From positions 1-42,504 of the forward strand of contig NZ_RDBR01000014.1 in the NCBI RefSeq assembly GCF_009663775.1: a stretch of DNA of 42,504 nt, in the 5' to 3' direction. Below, in pieces: positions 37,687-42,504 of this stretch; position 1 is the first letter of the stretch, and each line of letters begins with the position of its first letter. This stretch comes from Lactobacillus sp. 0.1XD8-4. Lineage in GTDB: Bacteria > Bacillota > Bacilli > Lactobacillales > Lactobacillaceae. The position numbers and the translations under genes were made by a program. The notes beneath the pieces are model-generated. The model saw only the letters and a program-made list of their open reading frames with translations, was not told the origin of the DNA and did not search any database.

Positions 37687-37989
37687 CAAATAGCGCTCCT
37701 TTTCCAATCTAAGTTAAAATAAAACAGCGATGACTTTCCATTTATCCATAGAGAGTCATCGCTGTTTGTTTTTAGGGTATCAAAAAGGCTAAAAACAACA
37801 CACCGTTATGTCCTCTCTGGAACATTTAAATGGTCGGTCGTTTCAAAATACCTATCTGATTTCACTGGCGCATTTCTACTGCTATTGCTTAAAGAAAAAC
37901 CTCCTCAGCAATAGCTAAGAAGGGAATACTTAAACGCTCAATTAAATCCTTCTTAGCCTCACAGGACTAAGTTAAAGGTATTTTTGTTA
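37687..37989 (-). promoter_or_regulatory. PyrR-type attenuator leader of the pyr operon
   Basis: On the minus strand two PyrR-binding loops are visible: AGTCCTGTGAGGCT (37955-37968, in a CTTAG/CTAAG stem) and TTCCAGAGAGGAC (about 37809-37823, in an ATGT/ACAT stem). A strong terminator follows: AACAGCGATGACT with AGTCATCGCTGTT (37754-37766 and 37723-37735) and a T-rich tail. The second loop's CCAGAGAG (37813-37820) can instead pair with CTCTCTATGG (37746-37755) inside the terminator, around a 10-base hairpin (37789-37798 with 37766-37775): a ready antiterminator. By family knowledge, UMP-bound PyrR favours termination. Confidence 0.92.
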
Positions 37990-37995
37990 TTAATG

Positions 37996-38024
37996 ATAAT
38001 AAGCGCATTATCTTAAATTGTCAA
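37996..38024 (-). promoter_or_regulatory. pyr operon promoter
   Basis: TTGACA (38019-38024) and TATTAT (37996-38001), spacer 17, on the minus strand, directly behind the LysR gene's stop. Confidence 0.88.
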
Positions 38025-38033
38025 ATCTTTTTT

Positions 38034-38912
38034 CTAATTTTTTGCTGAATCTTTTAGTGCCTGCCATAATGCTTCTTGCTCTGGTGTCCGCTCAGCATCT
38101 TTAAGCCGTGCAAAAGCTAATTGTTGAGTAATTGCAGGCTCAATCTGGATTTTAACGACTTTGCTGTCAAGCTTGTTGCTAACTGACTGTTCCATTAACA
38201 ACGTCACACCCATCCCTAGGGCAACCATATTTACAAGAGTTTGACCACGTTCACCTTCAAAAACAGAATATAACTCAAAACCGGCAGCTGAGCAAACCTG
38301 TTGCACAAACTTAGCAAACGGAGTCTGATGATTTAAGGTTAAGAATTTTTCAGCCTTTAAATCCTCAAGGCTCAAGGTTGAATGCTGAGAAATCGGATTA
38401 CGAGCGGGAACATAGGCTGCTAATCGATCAGTCCCGACCGTGATCAATTCAATATCATCACTTAACTGATCAGCATCTGGATAACTGATAAATGCTATGT
38501 TACTCTGCCCCTCTTGTAATGACGTTAATGGATTATTGTCCTCAGTGATCGTCATTTTATGCTGCTGGCTTAATTGTTCAATCAACGGCGCAATAGCATA
38601 ATTAGCAAATGCCGGCAGGACCGTAAGTTTAACTGCTTGTTGGGCTTCTTTCTTTTTGTAGTCCGCAACTGTCGTTAAAAGCTGTGCCTGTCCTTGAACT
38701 GTTTGCTCAGCCAATGGAAGAATAGTCTTACCGATTGCTGTTAGCTCAACAGCTCCACCATTAGCGCGAATCAGCGGTACAACTAATTCCTGTTCTAGGT
38801 TTTTGATTTCTTTAACTAATTCATCAACTGTTAATGCTGACTTCTTTGCGGCCAGCTGATAATCTAAGGTGTTACCAAGGTTGACAAACGCGATTATCTG
38901 CTTAAAATCCAA
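38034..38912 (-). CDS. LysR-family transcriptional regulator
   Basis: A 292-residue regulator with an N-terminal winged helix-turn-helix (about 1-65, LDFKQIIAFVNLGNTLDYQLA then LVVPLIRANGGAVELTAIGK) and a periplasmic-binding-type effector domain (about 90-290). The start is a TTG at 38912 behind AAGGAAGTGA; an ATG or GTG with a ribosome site is not available. It lies between azlCD and the pyr operon, same strand. It probably controls azlCD or itself, since LysR genes tend to act locally; no link to pyr genes is evident, as those have RNA control. Confidence 0.85.
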   Translation of the reverse strand: MDFKQIIAFVNLGNTLDYQLAAKKSALTVDELVKEIKNLEQELVVPLIRANGGAVELTAIGKTILPLAEQTVQGQAQLLTTVADYKKKEAQQAVKLTVLPAFANYAIAPLIEQLSQQHKMTITEDNNPLTSLQEGQSNIAFISYPDADQLSDDIELITVGTDRLAAYVPARNPISQHSTLSLEDLKAEKFLTLNHQTPFAKFVQQVCSAAGFELYSVFEGERGQTLVNMVALGMGVTLLMEQSVSNKLDSKVVKIQIEPAITQQLAFARLKDAERTPEQEALWQALKDSAKN

Positions 38913-38928
38913 CGCACTCACTTCCTTG

Positions 38929-38972
38929 AAAAATAAATGGACTGGCTTCTCCACAAGTCAGAAACCAATCCA
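38929..38972 (-). terminator. Terminator of azlCD, inside the LysR leader
   Basis: Thirteen-base stem TGGATTGGTTTCT with AGAAGCCAGTCCA (two G-U pairs) and TTTATTTTT, on the minus strand. A TATAAT (38993-38998) lies upstream of it, so a transcript of the LysR gene from there would also carry this hairpin. Confidence 0.88.
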
Positions 38973-39010
38973 CCGTTTAAAAGCTCAATTCAATTATAAC
39001 AAAACTGCTC

Positions 39011-39355
39011 TTATAACGCTAAACTCAATAACCAAACTGCAACTAAGCCAGCAATAACTGATATTGACATTGACCGCGTAAAGTAAGCAATTACAATAAC
39101 AATCAATGCAGCAATAATCTGTTCAACGTGACCGAATGCAATAAAGTTGTATGAACTGTCAACAAATATTCCCTTTACAACTAATGTCGCAAAAAGACTT
39201 ACCGGCACGTACTTCATCCATTCATTAAACCATTCAGGAATTTTCCGGGTTGAAAAGAATAATACCGGTAAATAACGAGGTATAAAAGCCGCAATTGCCG
39301 CTAATATAATCACTATAATGTGGTAAAAGATTTTATTGCTTAATAGTTGTTCCAT
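39011..39355 (-). CDS. azlD: AzlD-family branched-chain amino acid export subunit
   Basis: A 114-residue membrane protein with four hydrophobic segments (about 8-28, 48-65, 72-92, 95-113), the size and look of AzlD, the small partner of AzlC in branched-chain amino acid export. The family motif FIPRYLPVLFF near residue 24 is present. The ATG is two bases after azlC, with GAGGGT upstream. Role by family; the exported compound is not shown by sequence. Confidence 0.88.
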   Translation of the reverse strand: MEQLLSNKIFYHIIVIILAAIAAFIPRYLPVLFFSTRKIPEWFNEWMKYVPVSLFATLVVKGIFVDSSYNFIAFGHVEQIIAALIVIVIAYFTRSMSISVIAGLVAVWLLSLAL

Positions 39356-39357
39356 GT

Positions 39358-40257
39358 CTAACCCTCATCATGGTGTGGCGTGTCGTCATTGTGTTTGTCG
39401 TGACGTTCAACCACATCTTCAATCTTGTTTTCCAGGTTTTCAACTTCTTTAATTTCTTTCTTTTCTTGTGCCTGCTTATCTTCAAGCGTTGTCTTAGTAA
39501 TTTTCGGTCTGAACATTTTAGTCAAGAACCAGTTATTACCAGGGTCCTTACTATGATGACGAACCGTATTTTCGATCATAAAACCAACGAATGAAGCCAG
39601 TAGGGTCGCAATAATCAATCCTAAGGTATTCTTAGTCAAAACAAGGAAGTATACACCGAGGATTGATGCCAGAATACAAATAACAAAACTTAAGTGGTTT
39701 TGAACCTGCATAACAATCATGTATAAGAATAAGGCTGTCAAAGCAAAATCAACAACTTCAAGATCAATTGAGATTGCTCCGCCAATTAATCCACCAACCA
39801 TGTTAGAGATCGACCATGCAGCGAGCGAATAATACTCAACTAATAACGCATCATCGGGTGTCCACTTCTTATCAGTTGCAAACTTCATATAATTAATGGC
39901 ATAATTTTCGTCATTCATTGAGGCTGAAAACATCAAAATAAAGCGAGCTGACTTTTGCTTAATATATTTTGATAAACTGGAGCCTAATAATGCATAACGT
40001 AATTCTAAGAAGAACAACGAAAGAAAAATCGTACTTAATGGTGAATTTACAGTTAATAAGGATGCCAAGATAAATTGGGCTCCACCAGAGAAGACCAATA
40101 CTGACACCAGCAAGATCATGATAAAGTTAAAACCTGCCGCATGCAGCAAGATACCACAGGCCAATCCAATCGGAATATAACTAAGACACAACGGCATTGA
40201 GACACCAAGCACCTCAAGCCAGCGTGCCTTTTCTGGATTTATTTGTGCTTTAGCCAC
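39358..40257 (-). CDS. azlC: AzlC-family branched-chain amino acid exporter
   Basis: A 299-residue membrane protein; the start is a GTG at 40257 behind GGAGG, with the longer frame lacking a ribosome site. The family block SYIPIGLACGILLHAAGF near residue 24-41 and LVFSGGAQFILASLL near 53 are clear, and LSLFFLELRYALLGSSLS near 77-94 is typical. After the last helix there is an added tail of about 60 residues, first Lys/Glu-rich (DKQAQEKKEIKEVENLENKI, coiled-coil-like) then His/Asp-rich (HDKHNDDTPHHDEG). Such a tail is not usual for AzlC and suggests metal binding or a protein contact. azlD follows two bases on. Confidence 0.9.
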   Translation of the reverse strand: MAKAQINPEKARWLEVLGVSMPLCLSYIPIGLACGILLHAAGFNFIMILLVSVLVFSGGAQFILASLLTVNSPLSTIFLSLFFLELRYALLGSSLSKYIKQKSARFILMFSASMNDENYAINYMKFATDKKWTPDDALLVEYYSLAAWSISNMVGGLIGGAISIDLEVVDFALTALFLYMIVMQVQNHLSFVICILASILGVYFLVLTKNTLGLIIATLLASFVGFMIENTVRHHSKDPGNNWFLTKMFRPKITKTTLEDKQAQEKKEIKEVENLENKIEDVVERHDKHNDDTPHHDEG

Positions 40258-40356
40258 AGAATTTCCTCCAATAATTTGTATCTTTTTTCTAAATATTACG
40301 TGACACAATGCTTCTTTAGTCTACCACATAACAAATACGTTGAATATAACGGAGGA

Positions 40357-40394
40357 AGAAAAAAGTCCAAAATCACATGATTTTGGACTTTTTT
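40357..40394 (-). terminator. Terminator of the two-component operon
   Basis: Near-perfect stem AAAAAAGTCCAAAATCA with TGATTTTGGACTTTTTT around a CA loop, immediately after the histidine kinase stop codon. T-runs flank it on both strands. Confidence 0.93.
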
Positions 40395-40395
40395 C

Positions 40396-41541
40396 TCACT
40401 TTTGATTATTTTTTTCTTTATCTTGTTTTAATGGTAACGTCACAATAAATGCTGTTTCATCCTCATTTGACGTCACACGGACGCTACCATGGTGGAGGTC
40501 AATGATACTTTTGACAATCGCTAAACCTAATCCAGTTCCACCAGTCGCACGTGAACGGGAAGCTTCTGCACGGTAAAAACGTTCAAAAAGGTGCTCTAAT
40601 GATTCCGCGGGGATTGGCGTTCCATCATTAGCGACCTTTACCACGACCATCTCTCGCTCTTGACGGGCATCAATTCGGATATAGCTTGCACCATTGCCAT
40701 ATTTAAACGCATTTGATACAAGGTTATTGAATACTCGGCCCAACTTTTCCGGATCAGCTTCAATCATTAATGGATTGGGAATGACAGATGACGTAATCTC
40801 AATCCCACGGTGTTGAGCCTCAAGTTCAAAGCTCGCCGTAAGCTGCTCTATTAATTGGTTAAGATCGATCTTCATGATATTAACTGGTGCACCATGCTGC
40901 TGAACCTTAGTGTATTCAAAGAGGTCATCAACTAATGTTTTCATTTGCTTAGCTTTCTCATAAGCGGTATGAGTATATTTGAGAATATCTTCTTCACTAC
41001 GGTACTGTTTATCCTCGATTAACCCAAGGTAACCAATAATACTGGTCAGCGGCGTCCGTAAGTCATGGCTAACATTTGTAATCAACTCATCTTTAGACTT
41101 CTCAATCTTCCGTTCATCATCCATCGAACGAACTGCACTATCAACGAGCGCATTAACACTCGTGATAACATGCTGCTGGTTTCCCTTTAATCTAAACGGA
41201 ATTCGATGGTCTAAGTGTCCTTGGGCAATATAGTGTAACTCAGCAATGATATGATTCATTTGATATAGGTGGTACCGGCGCCGCAAACGCCACCAAACAA
41301 CCCAAATATCAATAATTACCAGAAATGCAATTAAGATCCGTTGGTAACTCCAAATTTGCGCTTGCAGGGGGCCAACGCGCAATGATTGCTTTATCATAAA
41401 AATCCCATTTGTTACCCCCGGGTTAGATTGAATAGCATCTTGAATAATTACAATCACTGCCATGTTCAGCAGCAAGAGCAAGATAACAGTCACTACCCCT
41501 TCTAATATTAGTGAACTCTTCTCACGCCCCGTTAACTTCAC
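40396..41541 (-). CDS. VanS-like sensor histidine kinase
   Basis: A 381-residue membrane sensor. Transmembrane helices lie at about 11-33 and 67-86, with a short outside loop of about 33 residues, then a HAMP-like linker (90-145), the phosphorylated His159 in NVSHDLRTPLTSIIGYLGL, and the ATP domain with N-box NNLVSNAFKYG near 264, and GGTGLGLAIVKSIIDLHHGS near 336. The start is a GTG at 41541 behind GGAGG. It is 31 bases after the response regulator and ends at a strong terminator. The small outer loop suggests sensing at the membrane rather than a soluble ligand. The nearest style is VanS/YkoH; no target is proven. Confidence 0.93.
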   Translation of the reverse strand: MKLTGREKSSLILEGVVTVILLLLLNMAVIVIIQDAIQSNPGVTNGIFMIKQSLRVGPLQAQIWSYQRILIAFLVIIDIWVVWWRLRRRYHLYQMNHIIAELHYIAQGHLDHRIPFRLKGNQQHVITSVNALVDSAVRSMDDERKIEKSKDELITNVSHDLRTPLTSIIGYLGLIEDKQYRSEEDILKYTHTAYEKAKQMKTLVDDLFEYTKVQQHGAPVNIMKIDLNQLIEQLTASFELEAQHRGIEITSSVIPNPLMIEADPEKLGRVFNNLVSNAFKYGNGASYIRIDARQEREMVVVKVANDGTPIPAESLEHLFERFYRAEASRSRATGGTGLGLAIVKSIIDLHHGSVRVTSNEDETAFIVTLPLKQDKEKNNQK

Positions 41542-41572
41542 GATTTTTCCTCCACATCATCAAAAATACAAA

Positions 41573-42262
41573 CTAATGGTCTTCAATCTTATAACCAACG
41601 CCCCAAACTGTTTGGATAACTTTCTCCCCATTAGTTGCTTCTTCGATCTTATCTCGTAAATGGCTTACGTGTACCATTACAGTTTTAGCAGAAACAACAC
41701 TTTCTTGCTGCCATACCCGTTCAAAAATATCATCGGCAGAAAAAACGCGGTTAGGATGACTAGCAAGCAAGTATAAAATTCCAAATTCAAGAGCGGTTAA
41801 CTGAATCACATCCCCCTTGATGGTCTTTACTTCATGAGAATCCTTATTAATCGTCAATGGACCAACATTTAATACGTCCGGTTGATCATTAGTAACTTCT
41901 CCTTGACTACGCCGTAATAATGACTTGACTCGTGCCATTACCTCTAATGGATTGAATGGTTTTGTAACATAGTCATCAGCACCGGTAATCAATCCTTGGA
42001 TCTTATCCATATCACCAGTTTTAGCAGAAAGAACTAAAATCGGAATATCAGAATCTTTACGTACCCGCTTAATAACATCCATGCCATCAATTTCCGGCAT
42101 CATTAGGTCGAGGATAACGAGGCCAATATCAGGATTGGTATTTAATTTTGTCAATGCTTCCTTACCATCATAAGCAGAAATTGGATCGTATCCTTCATTA
42201 CGGATGTAGATCTCAAGTAATTGAACAATTTCTTTATCATCATCGACAACTAAAATTTTCAT
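41573..42262 (-). CDS. VanR-like OmpR-family response regulator
   Basis: A 229-residue response regulator. The receiver domain (1-120) has the acidic VDDD at 6-9, the phosphorylated Asp52 in VILDLMMPEIDG and the Lys of DDYVTKPFNPLEV near 104. The C-terminal winged helix (about 135-228) ends with VWGVGYKIEDH, typical of OmpR/PhoB members. GGAGAG lies about seven bases before the ATG. It is the first gene of the pair, with the kinase gene 31 bases downstream. VanR-like sequence does not imply glycopeptide resistance; no van genes are nearby. Confidence 0.95.
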   Translation of the reverse strand: MKILVVDDDKEIVQLLEIYIRNEGYDPISAYDGKEALTKLNTNPDIGLVILDLMMPEIDGMDVIKRVRKDSDIPILVLSAKTGDMDKIQGLITGADDYVTKPFNPLEVMARVKSLLRRSQGEVTNDQPDVLNVGPLTINKDSHEVKTIKGDVIQLTALEFGILYLLASHPNRVFSADDIFERVWQQESVVSAKTVMVHVSHLRDKIEEATNGEKVIQTVWGVGYKIEDH

Positions 42263-42292
42263 AAGTGGCTCTCCTTTTTCAGCATAATATCC

Positions 42293-42321
42293 TATTAAAT
42301 ATTATAACTAACTCTTGTCAA
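42293..42321 (-). promoter_or_regulatory. Promoter of the two-component operon
   Basis: TTGACA (42316-42321) with TTAATA (42293-42298), spacer 17, on the minus strand. A TATAAT (42301-42306) sits within the spacer but is only nine bases from the -35 and lacks a match of its own. Confidence 0.5.
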
Positions 42322-42379
42322 AAAGCGATAATTCTTATGTCGCCTTAACAAAAAGTTTACCCTCCACTATTTCCTGGGA

Positions 42380-42413
42380 AATAAAAAAGCCTAAGGAATA
42401 TTTCCCTAAGCTT
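42380..42413 (-). terminator. Terminator upstream of the response regulator
   Basis: Ten-base stem AAGCTTAGGG with CCTTAGGCTT (two G-U pairs in RNA) followed by TTTTTT on the minus strand. It would stop readthrough from further right. Confidence 0.7.
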
Positions 42414-42478
42414 ACTTTCGCTAATTAGGGTATACACTTTCTGGTATGGATGAAAATTCTATGCCAGATTTTTTATAC

Positions 42479-42504
42479 AAAAAAGAGGACATTTGCTGTC
42501 CCCT
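42479..42504 (-). terminator. Terminator at the right edge
   Basis: Stem AGGGGACA with TGTCCTCT (one G-U) followed by TTTTT on the minus strand. It ends a gene that lies beyond the window. The 65 bases between it and the terminator at 42413 hold a short hairpin (CTGGTAT with ATGCCAG, 42440-42468) and no gene I can support. Confidence 0.75.

Noticed and set aside
37869-37915. Hairpin GCTATTGCT / AGCAATAGC in the pyr leader as a separate terminator
   Set aside because: No T-run follows it on the minus strand; it is more likely part of the leader's folding.
41573-42262. Glycopeptide resistance locus suggested by VanR/VanS similarity
   Set aside because: Only general receiver and kinase similarity is visible and no vanH, vanA or vanX type gene is in the window.

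Overview
The window reads as a chromosomal stretch of a low-GC Gram-positive lactic acid bacterium. A T-box controls tyrS, a PyrR-type attenuator precedes pyrBCDFE, PurBox-like sites precede the purine genes, purL is the small form that needs PurS and PurQ, and alsS-aldC, fhs and cfa sit close together. Gene content and protein style fit Lactobacillaceae, probably Limosilactobacillus of the reuteri type; that genus call is inference. I see no mobile element, tRNA, CRISPR array or phage gene.

Layout, left to right. 1-453 holds three tandem promoters and the leader of an rRNA operon that runs out of the left edge. Then come tyrS with its T-box leader, a DUF975 membrane protein and gpmA. 4044-17075 is the complete purine route to IMP on the minus strand, in two units: purEKB and purCSQLFMNHD, each with a promoter and a PurBox pair. 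17282-21027 is threonine synthesis: hom-thrB on minus, thrC divergent on plus. 21029-24259 holds an AraC regulator, a YqhD-like alcohol dehydrogenase and a Gfo/Idh/MocA oxidoreductase. 24394-28660 holds alsS-aldC (pyruvate to acetoin) and fhs (10-formyl-THF, a purine precursor). An AI-2E-family membrane protein, cfa, a solitary ribB and a HAD-like protein that has lost its catalytic residues follow. 33161-37989 is pyrBCDFE with its attenuator leader. The right end has a LysR regulator, azlCD (branched-chain amino acid export) and a VanSR-like two-component system.

The genes form a nucleotide and amino-acid supply block: purine genes, fhs and apparently ribB share a CGAA/TTCG operator core, while pyrimidine genes are set by RNA attenuation. 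The best leads are two genes with no ATG, GTG or TTG at the expected start (purQ with ATA, aldC with ATC or ATA), PurBox-like sites in the ribB promoter, the degenerate HAD protein, a perfect inverted repeat around the -10 of the third rRNA promoter, face-to-face hom/thrC promoters, and a family of look-alike intergenic hairpins with a central TTCG. No wholly new multi-gene system is evident.
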